A DNA stretch of 64,000 bases from JALORV01 sp963712485 (GCA_963712485.1 CAVQID010000036.1:62001-126000), one strand, 5' to 3'; shown: positions 48,435-57,633, counted from the first letter of the stretch. Made by a program: numbers and translations. The notes: a model not told the origin generated them from the sequence alone.

Positions 48435-49649
48435 TCAGGGCAGGGCAGCGAGCGGTATCACATCGACGAGTTCGCCGCTGCGAGTTTCGGCGTCCGGGCC
48501 GATGCCGATCAACGCCTCCGCTTCGCTCAGCGTCCTCAACATCGACGAGCCCTGGTGCAGCAGCGGCTCGACAGCGACACCGCCATAGCGTCGGACGAAA
48601 CGCCCGCGCCGCCAGTCGACCTGTCCGGCCCGTGTGTGCGCATCCACCACGATCGGCAGTTGCAGTGTCAGCGGCGCTTCGGGGTCGGCGCCTGCAAGGC
48701 GAGCAAGCAACGGCGCGACGACCAGCTGATACATGACGTAGGCGGCAACACTGTTGCCGGGCATGCCAAACAGCCACAGCGGATGTCCGTCAATGTCCAG
48801 GCGACCACAGGCGATGCCACGGCCAGGACGCAGCGACAGCGGCAAGTATTCGATCGACGGAAAGTGCCGCACGATGTCGGCATCGCCCTGGGCCACGCCG
48901 CCAGTCGACAGCACCGCATCGAGGCGGCGTTGCGCAGCGTCAGCGAGGGCGCGCGCGAGCATTTCGGCGCGGTCGGCGACGATGCCGAGGTCGGTCGCCT
49001 GGTAGCCGGACCGTTCCAGGGCCGCAATCAACAGAGGCCGGTTGCCGTCGTATTGGCCGGCGGGTGCCGGCAGCGCCGGCGCATCGTGAAGCTCATCGCC
49101 GGTCGACAGCACTCCAACGCGCAGCCGCCGCACCAGCACCACTTGCGTAGCGCCGCAGGCGGCTGCCAGGCCGACGTCGTAGCTTTTCATGCGCCGTCCG
49201 CGTGGCAGGACCACGCTGTCACGCCGAACATGCTCGCCGCGAGGGCGCACATTCAGTCCTGCGGCCGGCGGGCTCGCGATCGTGACGAGTTCGCCCGCCA
49301 CCTCGAGGTCTTCCTGCATGACGACCGCATCGGCGCCGGCCGGCATTGCTGCGCCGGTCATGATGCGAACGGCCTGGCCGGGCTGCAATTGACCGGAGAA
49401 GGCGTGGCCCGCGAGCGCGCGCCCCACGATACGCAGGCGGGTCGGCCCGATGCAGTCAATCGAACGCACCGCGTAGCCATCCATCGCCGCATTGTCGAAG
49501 GCCGGCATGTCGACACTCGCCACGATGTCGGCGCCGAGGATGCGCGCGGGTGCAGCAGTGAGCGGATAGGTTTCCAGTTCGTGCACCGCCTCGATCCTCG
49601 CGCCGACACTCGCCACCGCGCTGGCGGCGTCGACCTCGTGCTCGGTCAC
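48435..49649 (-). CDS. moeA: Molybdopterin molybdenumtransferase MoeA
   Basis: It inserts molybdate into adenylylated molybdopterin. GTG 49649 overlaps the mobA stop by 4 bases (GTGA). Family features: PAFDNAAMDGYAVR, GQAVRIMTGAAMPAGADAVVMQED, RPRGEHVRRDS, GVLSTGDELHD, DAVLSTGGVAQGDADIV and FGMPGNSVAAYVMYQLVV. 404 residues, typical. It is the last gene of a moaA-mobA-moeA run. Confidence 0.95.
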   Translation of the reverse strand: MTEHEVDAASAVASVGARIEAVHELETYPLTAAPARILGADIVASVDMPAFDNAAMDGYAVRSIDCIGPTRLRIVGRALAGHAFSGQLQPGQAVRIMTGAAMPAGADAVVMQEDLEVAGELVTIASPPAAGLNVRPRGEHVRRDSVVLPRGRRMKSYDVGLAAACGATQVVLVRRLRVGVLSTGDELHDAPALPAPAGQYDGNRPLLIAALERSGYQATDLGIVADRAEMLARALADAAQRRLDAVLSTGGVAQGDADIVRHFPSIEYLPLSLRPGRGIACGRLDIDGHPLWLFGMPGNSVAAYVMYQLVVAPLLARLAGADPEAPLTLQLPIVVDAHTRAGQVDWRRGRFVRRYGGVAVEPLLHQGSSMLRTLSEAEALIGIGPDAETRSGELVDVIPLAALP

Positions 49650-50242
49650 AGTGCACCGCCTGCGAGGACACCGACCGCATTGACGTTGCGAAACGCGATG
49701 GGATCGTCGAAATCCACAGGAACGACGTTGACCGTCGCGAGCCATCCGTGGACGGAACGTCCACCTTGATCCATGTAATCGTCGAGTGACACGACCAGCG
49801 AGGTCGACAGCATGCAGAACACCGGCTGCAGTCGACCGTCGGCCCGTGCACAAGCGGCAAGTGCGCCGCGCGCATTGATCGTGTCGGCGAGCCGCGCCAC
49901 GAGTGCGCGCGGCAACTGGGGTGCGTCGCATGGCACTACCGCCACCCATGGCGTCGGCGCGTGCATGAGGCCAGCGTGAATGCCCGCCAGCGGACCGCGG
50001 ACGCCTTCGGAAGCGCGGGTCGCGTCGCTTACCACCCGTGGTACCAGATTTCGATAACGATCGGCGTTACGGTTGGCGCTGATCATCACGCTGCTGACCT
50101 GAGGGCAAAGACGCCCCAGCACATGCTCGACGAGCGGCAGGCCGTGATAGTCCGCCAGTCCCTTGTCGGCGCCGCCCAGGCGCGACTCCTGCCCGCCCGC
50201 AAGGACGAGCCCGATGATGTTGGCGACGACTGCCTGCGGCAC
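49646..50242 (-). CDS. mobA: Molybdenum cofactor guanylyltransferase MobA
   Basis: It adds GMP to the molybdenum cofactor. GTG 50242, one base after the moaA stop, begins VPQAVVANIIGLVLAGGQESRLGGADKGLADYHG, with the nucleotide-binding LAGGxxxRxGGxDK motif. Further blocks VVPCDAPQLPRALVARL and GGRSVHGWLATV are typical. 198 residues is normal. The long upstream extension in this frame is a shadow of moaA. Confidence 0.93.
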   Translation of the reverse strand: MPQAVVANIIGLVLAGGQESRLGGADKGLADYHGLPLVEHVLGRLCPQVSSVMISANRNADRYRNLVPRVVSDATRASEGVRGPLAGIHAGLMHAPTPWVAVVPCDAPQLPRALVARLADTINARGALAACARADGRLQPVFCMLSTSLVVSLDDYMDQGGRSVHGWLATVNVVPVDFDDPIAFRNVNAVGVLAGGAL

Positions 50243-50243
50243 A

Positions 50244-51365
50244 TCAGCCGCCGATGTAGGACATCTCGACCTTGGGGCGCTTGGCGGTCGCCTCGGTTCG
50301 GAGCTCCGAATAGCGGTCGCCGCGCTGTTGCCAGATCTGCGCCAGGATTGCCGCCAGGGCAGCTTCGTCGACCGGCTGCGCTTCGGCCGTCCCGCGCAAC
50401 AGGCGACGCAGGTCGTAACCGCTGTCGGCAAACAGACAGAGGTAGAGCATGCCCTCGGTCGACAACCGCGCACGCGTGCAGGCGCGACAGAACGCCTGGG
50501 TCACGCTGGAAATGACACCGACCTCGCCGCTGCCATCGCGGTAGCGCCAGCGCTCGGCCACTTCACCCGCGTAGTTGGGATCGATGGCATCGAGCGGCGC
50601 CACCTCGCGGTGAATACGCTCGATGATCTCGGCCGATGGCACGACGTCGTCCATGCGCCAGCCGTTCGAACTGCCGACGTCCATGAACTCGATGAAGCGA
50701 ACGATGTGGCCACTGCCGCGAAAGTGCCGTGCCATGGCGACGACCTCGCGGTCGTTCACGCCGCGCTTGACGACCATGTTGACCTTGACCGGACCGAGAC
50801 CCGCAGCCGCGGCGGCGTCGATGCCGGCGAGGACGTCGGTGACGGGAAAATCGACGTCGTTCATGCGCTTGAAGACGGCATCGTCCAGGCCGTCCAGCGA
50901 AACCGTGATCCGGCGCAGCCCGGCCGCAGCCAGGTCGCGCGCCCTGCGCACCAGCAACGAACCGTTGGTGGTCAGTGCGAGATCGAGCGGACGGCCATCG
51001 CGCGTGGTCATCGTCGCAAGCATCGCGATCAGCTTGTGCAGATCCTTGCGCAGCAGCGGCTCTCCTCCGGTGAGCCGGATCTTCTCGACGCCGTTGGCGA
51101 CGAACGCCCGCGTCAGGCGCGCGATTTCCTCGAAACTCAGCAGTTCGGCGTGAGGCAGGAAGCGGTAATCCCGATCGAAGATTTCCTTCGGCATGCAGTA
51201 AGTGCAGCGGAAGTTGCAGCGGTCGGTGACCGAGATACGCAGATCGCGCAGCGGCCGATCCAGGCGGTCGACCACGCGGCCGTCGACCGCTGCGGCTGGG
51301 TCGGCGCCGGGAACCGGGAGCCGTGCCGTGCGCAGATCGAGGAGCTGGATGATGCGATCGGTCAT
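50244..51365 (-). CDS. moaA: GTP 3',8-cyclase MoaA
   Basis: Radical-SAM first step of molybdenum cofactor synthesis. CNFRCTYC at the N-terminus binds the SAM cluster, a second cluster uses FCRACTRARLSTEGMLYLCLF, and the protein ends in the essential Gly-Gly (MSYIGG). An N-terminal extension of about 40 residues precedes the core. 373 residues. It follows rne on the same strand, with a stem-loop in between. Confidence 0.96.
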   Translation of the reverse strand: MTDRIIQLLDLRTARLPVPGADPAAAVDGRVVDRLDRPLRDLRISVTDRCNFRCTYCMPKEIFDRDYRFLPHAELLSFEEIARLTRAFVANGVEKIRLTGGEPLLRKDLHKLIAMLATMTTRDGRPLDLALTTNGSLLVRRARDLAAAGLRRITVSLDGLDDAVFKRMNDVDFPVTDVLAGIDAAAAAGLGPVKVNMVVKRGVNDREVVAMARHFRGSGHIVRFIEFMDVGSSNGWRMDDVVPSAEIIERIHREVAPLDAIDPNYAGEVAERWRYRDGSGEVGVISSVTQAFCRACTRARLSTEGMLYLCLFADSGYDLRRLLRGTAEAQPVDEAALAAILAQIWQQRGDRYSELRTEATAKRPKVEMSYIGG

Positions 51366-51408
51366 GGCGACAATGTTAGCGACAGGCCCGATCGCTGCAA
51401 GGCGCGAC

Positions 51409-51436
51409 GCGGCACATCCCTGATCGGATGTGCCGC
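51409..51436 (-). terminator. Stem-loop between rne and moaA
   Basis: A perfect 11-bp stem (GCGGCACATCC / GGATGTGCCGC, loop of six) sits 10 bases after the rne stop and 43 bases before the moaA start. There is no T run, so it may be a 3' stability hairpin, an attenuator or a factor-dependent terminator rather than a full intrinsic one. Confidence 0.5.
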
Positions 51437-51446
51437 ATCCCGGGCG

Positions 51447-54245
51447 CTAGGACGCCGCCTGGTGCGTCACGCGCGTCTCGACCTGGACCAGCGGACCCGC
51501 GTCGAGTGGCGAAAGGACCGGTCGCTCGCGCGGCGCGCGCACCGGCGGTGGCTCACTTGCCATGCGCTCCCGTGCTTGTTCGAGCTTCGCCTGTTCCGTC
51601 TGTACAAGTGTAAGTCCCGCCAGTTCGAGCACGGACTGCAGTTGCTCCACCGGCATCGGTGAGGGCTTGACTGCCGGTACGGTGAATGTCGGCGGCACCA
51701 CGATCATGTGCGGCGCTACCACGGGGATTTCATGGGATTGAACGACGGCGCTGCCGTTACCCGACGGGGCCGGGACCTCAGCGCGTGGAGCGGGTATCGG
51801 CTCGGCCATCACCTCTGCCGCGGCGGTCTGCGTGAATTCCTCGTCGATATCGGTCTCGGCGACCTCCATGCCCGAGGTGCCCTCGGCTTCGCCGCGGCCT
51901 CCGCGCCCACGACGCCGACGGCGACGCCGCCCCCGGCGTTCCTCCGACGTGGCATCCGCTGTCCCGGCATCCGGAGTCACGAGTGATGCGGTGCTTGCGG
52001 CAGCAGCGATCGTTGGCACTTCTGCGGCGGGTCGCGTTGCTTCTGTGACTGCCTCGACGGGCGTCGGCTTTTCCTTGCGCTCGCCTCGACGATCGTTTGG
52101 CTTTCGGCCCTCGCGCTCCTGCGGCGGTCGCACCGGTGCGCCGTCTTCCCGCGCGGCACGTGGCTCGCGCTCGGGCCGGGGCGCTGCTGCGCCTTCTCCG
52201 GCCTGCCGGTCGGGCCGCTTGTCACCGCGACGACCTTCCTGTCGATCGTCGCGACGCTCGCCGCGCTTGTCCTCGCGCTTGCCTTCGCGCTTGTCATCAC
52301 GCCGGCCGTCGCGTCGATCGCGACCGTGACCGCGGCCGCGATCGCCGCGGCTTTCGGCATCGCGGGCCGGCCGTGGCGCCACCGGCACGGCGGCAACCGG
52401 CGCTGGCTGAGCCTGCAGCTCGCCCGTGAAGAACGCGACGATGCGACCCCACAGTCCACGCGGCGCGGGCGCGGCAGCGCGCGCCACCGGCACGGCAACC
52501 GCTGCCTGAACCGTCATCGGCGCGGGCGTTTCGGGAACGATGCCCTTGACGACCGCTTCCTGTTTCGGCCGGGCACGCTCCTCTTCGGTCTTGCCGCGCG
52601 TATATGGCGTGTCGGTGCTCGGCGCGAGTTCGGCGGCGCGCTCGAAGCTTGCCTTGACGTCGTCAAGGCGCGGATCATCGTGGCGCAGTCGCTCGACGTG
52701 ATAGTGCGGCGTGTCGAGGAACTTGTTGGGAATCAGAACGATCGAGACGCGCAGACGCGCTTCGAGCTTGGCGATATCGCCGCGCTTCTCGTTGAGCAGG
52801 AACGACGCGACTTCCACCGGCACCTGGGCATGTACCGCGGCGGTGCTCTCCTTCATTGCCTCTTCCTGCAGGATGCGCAGGATATGCAATGCGGAGCTCT
52901 CGGTATCGCGGATCACGCCGACACCGTTGCAGCGCGGGCAGGTCACGTGGCTGCCTTCGTTCAGCGCAGGACGCAGGCGCTGGCGCGACAGTTCCATCAG
53001 GCCGAAGCGCGAAATCTTGCCCATCTGTACACGGGCCCGGTCGTAGTGCAGCGCGTCCTTCAGGCGGTTCTCGACCGCCTTCTGGTTCTTCGACTCCTCC
53101 ATGTCGATGAAGTCGATGACGATCAGTCCACCCAGGTCGCGCAGCCGCAACTGGCGCGCCACCTCATCGGCCGCCTCGAGGTTGGTGCGGGTCGCCGTCT
53201 CCTCGATGTCGGAGCCCTTGGTCGCGCGCGCCGAGTTCACGTCGACGGCGACCAGCGCCTCGGTGTGGTCGACGACGATCGAGCCGCCGGAAGGCAGCGG
53301 CACCTGGCGCGAATACGCCGTCTCGATCTGGTGTTCGATCTGGAACCGCGAGAACAGCGGCACGTCGTCCTTGTAGCGCTTCACGCGCGCGACGTTGTCC
53401 GGCATCACGTGCGCCATGAACTGGCGCGCCTGCTCGTAGATGTCGTCGGTGTCGACCAGGATTTCGCCGATTTCCGGATGGAAGTAATCGCGGATCGCGC
53501 GGATGACGAGGTTGGATTCCTCGACGATGAGGAACGGCGCCGGATTCGCGCGCTTCAGGCGCTGGCCGTCAGGGCCAGTGCTGGTGTCGACGTAAGTCGT
53601 CTTCTTCTTGCCGGGATTGTCCGGATCGTCCACCACCAGTTCGAACTGCGGTTTCGATGCACCTTCGACCGCGTGCCAGAGCTTCAGCAGATAGTTGAGG
53701 TCCCACTGCAGTTCCTCGGCGTTGCGGCCGATGCCTGCGGTGCGCGCGATGATGGACATGCCCGCCGGCAGTTCAAGCTGGTCCATCGTCTCGCGCAACT
53801 CCTGCCGGTCCTCGCCTTCGATGCGGCGCGATACGCCGCCACCGCGCGGGTTATTCGGCATCAGTACCAGATAGCGGCCCGCCAGCGAGATGAACGTCGT
53901 CAGCGCCGCACCCTTATTGCCGCGCTCCTCCTTCTCGATCTGTACCAGCAGTTCCTGGCCCTCGCGCAGTGCCTCCTTGATGCTCGCGCTGCGGACGTCG
54001 ACGCCTTCGCGAAAGTACGTGCGCGAGACTTCCTTGAACGGTAGGAAGCCATGACGCTCCTCGCCGTAATCGACGAAACACGCTTCGAGGCTGGGCTCGA
54101 CCCGCGTGATGACGCCTTTGTAGATGTTGGACTTCCGCTGCTCGCGGCCGGCGGTTTCGATGTCGATGTCGATCAGTTTCTGACCATCGACGATCCCCAC
54201 GCGCAGTTCTTCTGCATGCGTGGCATTGAAGAGCATTCGTTTCAT
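51447..54245 (-). CDS. rne: Ribonuclease E
   Basis: Essential endoribonuclease of mRNA decay and rRNA/tRNA processing. The start is ATG 54245 (MKRMLFNATHAEELRV) behind AAGGAG. The N-terminal half has the S1 domain (NIYKGVITRVEPSLEACFVDYG), the DNase-I-like catalytic region with EALVAVDVNSARATKGSDIEETATRTN and LGGLIVIDFIDM, and the zinc link CPRCNGVGV. The C-terminal 400 residues are a disordered scaffold with an Arg/Asp/Gly/Lys-rich stretch and a Pro/Ala/Glu-rich tail, where degradosome partners would bind. 932 residues. Confidence 0.97.
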   Translation of the reverse strand: MKRMLFNATHAEELRVGIVDGQKLIDIDIETAGREQRKSNIYKGVITRVEPSLEACFVDYGEERHGFLPFKEVSRTYFREGVDVRSASIKEALREGQELLVQIEKEERGNKGAALTTFISLAGRYLVLMPNNPRGGGVSRRIEGEDRQELRETMDQLELPAGMSIIARTAGIGRNAEELQWDLNYLLKLWHAVEGASKPQFELVVDDPDNPGKKKTTYVDTSTGPDGQRLKRANPAPFLIVEESNLVIRAIRDYFHPEIGEILVDTDDIYEQARQFMAHVMPDNVARVKRYKDDVPLFSRFQIEHQIETAYSRQVPLPSGGSIVVDHTEALVAVDVNSARATKGSDIEETATRTNLEAADEVARQLRLRDLGGLIVIDFIDMEESKNQKAVENRLKDALHYDRARVQMGKISRFGLMELSRQRLRPALNEGSHVTCPRCNGVGVIRDTESSALHILRILQEEAMKESTAAVHAQVPVEVASFLLNEKRGDIAKLEARLRVSIVLIPNKFLDTPHYHVERLRHDDPRLDDVKASFERAAELAPSTDTPYTRGKTEEERARPKQEAVVKGIVPETPAPMTVQAAVAVPVARAAAPAPRGLWGRIVAFFTGELQAQPAPVAAVPVAPRPARDAESRGDRGRGHGRDRRDGRRDDKREGKREDKRGERRDDRQEGRRGDKRPDRQAGEGAAAPRPEREPRAAREDGAPVRPPQEREGRKPNDRRGERKEKPTPVEAVTEATRPAAEVPTIAAAASTASLVTPDAGTADATSEERRGRRRRRRRGRGGRGEAEGTSGMEVAETDIDEEFTQTAAAEVMAEPIPAPRAEVPAPSGNGSAVVQSHEIPVVAPHMIVVPPTFTVPAVKPSPMPVEQLQSVLELAGLTLVQTEQAKLEQARERMASEPPPVRAPRERPVLSPLDAGPLVQVETRVTHQAAS

Positions 54246-54868
54246 CAGCACTCCTTGCGCCTTCTGAGGGGCGCTTTACGGTGCCGGAACGAACAGGTGG
54301 GCGAGTGCCGCGAGAGTCAGGCGAGGCGGCCGACCCGGCGTCGCCCGAAGGCGATGTCACCGGGTAGCCGTCGGTATCCCGCGCCGAGTACGCGTGCCGT
54401 CCCGCAGCGCCGGAATGCGGGCGCTTTTTTTCGGGCAGGTACGACGATCGGCATGATTTCAGGGATTCCGAATCTGGTCTCGAAGCTTTGCGGCGCTTCC
54501 CGCCGCGGTCAATCCACTCGTTCGTTTCGGCGCGGGTCCGCTAAGACGGACCCACGCAGCCGGCGGAAACCGCCGCGGCCACCTTGCGGTGGCCTTACTG
54601 CGAATTCAAAGAGGCGCTCAGCGCCTCAAAAACCCGCGGTCACACAAGTCGACGCGCGGGCGCCATTGCGTCGAACTGCAGTCTCGGATCGCCGCGTGGG
54701 CGGCCGTGTCCAAGGCTACAATTCCTTGCATGTGAGGTTTGCCGGTCAGCGAACTGGAGTTCGCCTCGCATACTCCCAGGCGCGCCACCGCGGCGCCCGC
54801 CGGAGCCGGAACGGCCCCGGGGTTCTCCGGGAGCCCCGAAAAACCTCGACGGCTCAAGTATATGCAAG
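54246..54868. other. Divergent rne-rluC intergenic region
   Basis: These 623 bases hold no credible gene. They contain the rne leader with five hairpins (separate entry). A TACAAT box at 54717-54722 could be the -10 element of a plus-strand rluC promoter, 147 bases before its start, but its -35 is not clear. The length and structure are far more than two simple promoters would need. Confidence 0.6.
54406..54627 (-). ncRNA. Structured rne 5' leader with five hairpins
   Basis: In the rne transcript, in order, are: GAGGCGC-TGA-GCGCCTC (54611-54627), GGCCACC-GCAA-GGTGGCC (54577-54594), CGGCGG-TTT-CCGCCG (54561-54575), GGGTCCG-TCTTAG-CGGACCC (54534-54553) and AGCGCC-CGCATTCC-GGCGCT after an A7 run (54406-54425). 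All stems are perfect. The GCAA tetraloop is a stable GNRA loop only when read on the rne strand. In E. coli, hairpins in the rne leader let RNase E shorten its own message; a comparable autoregulatory leader is inferred here. Confidence 0.6.
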
Positions 54869-55900
54869 ATGGGCGCGCCCCGTAAAACAGGAAAGCGGCA
54901 GGAACCGGACGCGGCTCTGCCGGGCTTGGCTACGCCGATCGCCGGCGACCGCGTCAGCCACCTCCACGTTTCGGCTGACTACGCCGGGCAGCGACTGGAC
55001 AATTTCCTGATCCGGCTCGCCAAGGGAGTGCCCAAAAGCCACGTCTACCGCATCGTCCGCAGCGGTGAAGTGCGCGTCAACAAGGGACGGGTTGCGGCGG
55101 ACTATCGCCTGCAGGAAGGTGACGATGTGCGCGTGCCGCCCATGCGTACGGCACAACCGGAGCAGACGGTGCGTTACACGGCGCCGCCGCTGATGCCGCC
55201 GATTCTCTTCGAGGACGACGACATCATCGTCGTCGACAAACCCTCCGGCGTGGCTGCGCACGGCGGCAGCGGCGTCGCCCACGGCATCATCGAGCGGGTC
55301 CGGGCCGCGCGTCCCAAGCAGACCTTCCTGGAACTGGCGCACCGCCTCGACCGGGAAACCTCCGGCATCCTGATGCTGGCCAAGTCGCGTCGTGCGCTGC
55401 AATCCCTGCACGAGCAACTGCGGGAAGGCCGGGTGGACAAGCGTTATCTGCTGCTGGTCGCCGGCGACTGGGTCAACGACCGTCAGCACGTACGGCTTGC
55501 ACTGACCAAGTTCGTGAACAGTTCCGGCGAGAGGCGTGTCGCCGTCGATGCTGAAGGCATGGCCTCGCACACAATCCTGACGCTCAAGCAGAGGCTGGAG
55601 GGCTTTTCATTGCTGGAAGCCGAACTCAAAACGGGGCGTACGCACCAGATCCGCGTGCATGTGGCGCACCTGGGCTTCCCGATCGCCGGTGATGACAAAT
55701 ACGGGGATTTCAACCTGAACCGCCGACTCGCGCGCGGTGAGTTCGGACCGCGCTTCGGACGCATGTTCCTGCATGCTTGCGCGACCCGGCTCGCGCATCC
55801 CGTGACCGGCGAGCGACTTGAACTGGTCTCGGCGCTGCCGCCGGATTGTGCCGCCATTCTCAAGGCACTTGGCGCCCGCAAACATGCCGCGTCCGTTTGA
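54869..55900 (+). CDS. rluC: 23S rRNA pseudouridine synthase RluC-like
   Basis: It makes pseudouridine in 23S rRNA. Residues about 35-90 are an S4 RNA-binding domain (AGQRLDNFLIRLAKGVPKSHVYRIVRSGEVRVNKGR). The catalytic domain has the catalytic Asp in LAHRLDRETSGILMLAKS and KTGRTHQIRVHVAHLGFPIAGDDKYG. 343 residues. ATG 54869 begins a basic stretch leading into the S4 domain. In many proteobacteria rluC is divergent from rne, as here. Overlaps the phosphatase gene by 17 bases. Confidence 0.94.
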   Translation: MGAPRKTGKRQEPDAALPGLATPIAGDRVSHLHVSADYAGQRLDNFLIRLAKGVPKSHVYRIVRSGEVRVNKGRVAADYRLQEGDDVRVPPMRTAQPEQTVRYTAPPLMPPILFEDDDIIVVDKPSGVAAHGGSGVAHGIIERVRAARPKQTFLELAHRLDRETSGILMLAKSRRALQSLHEQLREGRVDKRYLLLVAGDWVNDRQHVRLALTKFVNSSGERRVAVDAEGMASHTILTLKQRLEGFSLLEAELKTGRTHQIRVHVAHLGFPIAGDDKYGDFNLNRRLARGEFGPRFGRMFLHACATRLAHPVTGERLELVSALPPDCAAILKALGARKHAASV

Positions 55901-56540
55901 TCTGGTTGTGTTCGACTGGGACGGTACCGTGGTGGACTCGACGGCCATGATCGCCCGTTCCATCCAGAAGGCGGCCGCCGATCTCCAGCTTCGCGTGCCA
56001 TCGCTGGAGCGGGCAAGTCACGTGATCGGTCTCGGATTGAACGATGCATTGGCCGCGGCCGTTCCGGACTTGCCGGTCGGGCGCATCGACGAGTTCAGCG
56101 CCCGCTATCGGCATCACTACTTCGCGGTTGAGCCTGACATCGTTCTTTTTGCCGGTATCCGCGAGCTGCTCGTTGCGCTGGCGGAAAGCGGCGCCACGCT
56201 CGCGGTGGCCACCGGCAAGAGCCGGCGCGGGCTCGACCGCGCATTTGCGGCTACCGGGCTCAGCTTGTTCTTTTCAGCCTCGCGTTGCGCAGACGAAACG
56301 CATCCGAAGCCTCATCCGGCGATGCTGCACGAGCTGACCGAGGAACTCGGTGTCGTTGCGACGCGTACGGTGATGATCGGGGACACGACACACGACCTCG
56401 CGATGGCGCGAGCCGCGGGGACGGCCGCGATCGGTGTCACCTATGGCGCGCATCCGCGTGACCAGCTCGCCTCACACGGCCCGCTTGCGCTTGCCGGAAC
56501 TGTCGACGAACTGCGCCCATGGCTGCTGATCCAGAGCTGA
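55884..56540 (+). CDS. HAD-superfamily phosphatase (Gph-like)
   Basis: 218 residues. Motif I FDWDGTVVDST carries the nucleophilic Asp. Motif II/III and the MIGDTTHDLAMARAAGTAAIGVTYG motif IV are present. The family includes phosphoglycolate phosphatases and pyrophosphatases; it may remove phosphoglycolate or another small phosphate. It overlaps rluC by 17 bases and the Rieske gene by 22, so the three are an operon. Confidence 0.92.
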   Translation: MPRPFDLVVFDWDGTVVDSTAMIARSIQKAAADLQLRVPSLERASHVIGLGLNDALAAAVPDLPVGRIDEFSARYRHHYFAVEPDIVLFAGIRELLVALAESGATLAVATGKSRRGLDRAFAATGLSLFFSASRCADETHPKPHPAMLHELTEELGVVATRTVMIGDTTHDLAMARAAGTAAIGVTYGAHPRDQLASHGPLALAGTVDELRPWLLIQS

Positions 56541-56926
56541 TTCCGCTTTGCCGCTCGGAGGCTCTCGTCGATGGCGGGCCGGGCGTGCGCTTCGACGTGA
56601 GCTTCCGCGGCGAAAGGGCACCGGCATTCGCCGTGCGCCACCGTGGTACTGCCGTCGCCTACCTCAACCGCTGCGCCCACGTCGCCATGGAACTCGATTG
56701 GCAGCCGGGCGAATTCTTCGAGCCGGATGGCGAATTCCTGATCTGTGCAACGCACGGCGCGTTGTACGACCCGGCTAGCGGCGCCTGCCGCGGTGGCGCA
56801 TGCGCCGGGCAGGGTGCACTGAGGCCGATACGATTGGTGGAAGCGCATCAGCAGATCAGCTGGGCGACAGACCCGCAGGTGCAACCTGCCGTGGCCGGCA
56901 GCGGCGCGGCGGATGCCGCGCCTTAG
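56519..56926 (+). CDS. Rieske [2Fe-2S] ferredoxin-like protein
   Basis: 135 residues with CAH and, 17 or so residues later, CATH in CAHVAMELDWQPGEFFEPDGEFLICATHGALYDPASG: the Rieske ligand pairs. It is a small soluble electron carrier. It is in an operon with rluC and the phosphatase, a linkage common in betaproteobacteria. Its stop overlaps the convergent methylase gene's stop by 4 bases. Confidence 0.93.
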   Translation: MAADPELIPLCRSEALVDGGPGVRFDVSFRGERAPAFAVRHRGTAVAYLNRCAHVAMELDWQPGEFFEPDGEFLICATHGALYDPASGACRGGACAGQGALRPIRLVEAHQQISWATDPQVQPAVAGSGAADAAP

Positions 56927-57630
56927 GCGAGCAGCAGAAACACCGTCGGCAGACGCTCGAGCGATGGTCGCTGCTGTCGGCTGCGCCATCCCGCAATCGT
57001 CTGCGTGAGAACATACTCCGAGGGTCCCGAGAGGTCCGCCGCGACCGATAGCCGAGTGGACGGGGCACATGCGGAAACAACGGCATCAAACATCGCAACG
57101 CTGCGATACGGCGTCTCGATGAACATCTGCGTCTGGCCCGAGCGCGATTCACGCTCCAGCGCGAGCAGACGTCGCGTCCGTTCGGGCGCCGGGACGGGAA
57201 GATAGCCGTGGAAGCAGAAGCTCTGACCGTTCAGTCCCGACGCCATCAGCGCCAGCAGCAGCGCCGACGGTCCGACGAGCGGGCAGACGTGGACGCCGCG
57301 CAGGTGCGCCGCAGCCACGACTTCCGCTCCGGGATCGGCGACGGCCGGACAGCCGGCTTCTGAGACTAGCGCGCCGTCACGACCGGCCACCAGGCGATCG
57401 AGCCATGCGTCGATCGACCGCGTATCGGGCGTGTGCCCAATCTCGACGATGTCGAGTTCGCGCAAGGGCTGGGGATGGCCGATCGCCTTGAGGAACGCGC
57501 GCGCAGACTTTGCGTTTTCGGCAAGGAAGTAGGTGAGGCCGCGAGCGGTCGCGATGACTGCCGCAGGCAGTACCGCGTCTAAGTGGCCTGTGGCAATCGG
57601 ACAGGGCAGCAGGAACAGTGTGCCGCTCAC
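56923..57630 (-). CDS. Tetrapyrrole-methylase-fold SAM methyltransferase
   Basis: 235 residues. It belongs to the RsmI/YraL-like group: LTYFLAENAKSARAFLKAI near the N-terminus, ALVSEAGCPAVADPGAEVVAAAH (the hallmark SEAG-x-P-x-x-x-DPG) and VGPSALLLALMASGLNGQSFCFHGYLP. The target is probably RNA, perhaps 16S rRNA, but this short paralogue differs from RsmI itself. It lies 3 bases after maf, in an operon with it. Confidence 0.9.
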   Translation of the reverse strand: MSGTLFLLPCPIATGHLDAVLPAAVIATARGLTYFLAENAKSARAFLKAIGHPQPLRELDIVEIGHTPDTRSIDAWLDRLVAGRDGALVSEAGCPAVADPGAEVVAAAHLRGVHVCPLVGPSALLLALMASGLNGQSFCFHGYLPVPAPERTRRLLALERESRSGQTQMFIETPYRSVAMFDAVVSACAPSTRLSVAADLSGPSEYVLTQTIAGWRSRQQRPSLERLPTVFLLLA

Positions 57631-57633
57631 GGT

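Noticed and set aside
52326..54044. A 572-codon plus-strand frame opposite rne
   Set aside because: Shadow of RNase E; the rne strand has every expected motif.
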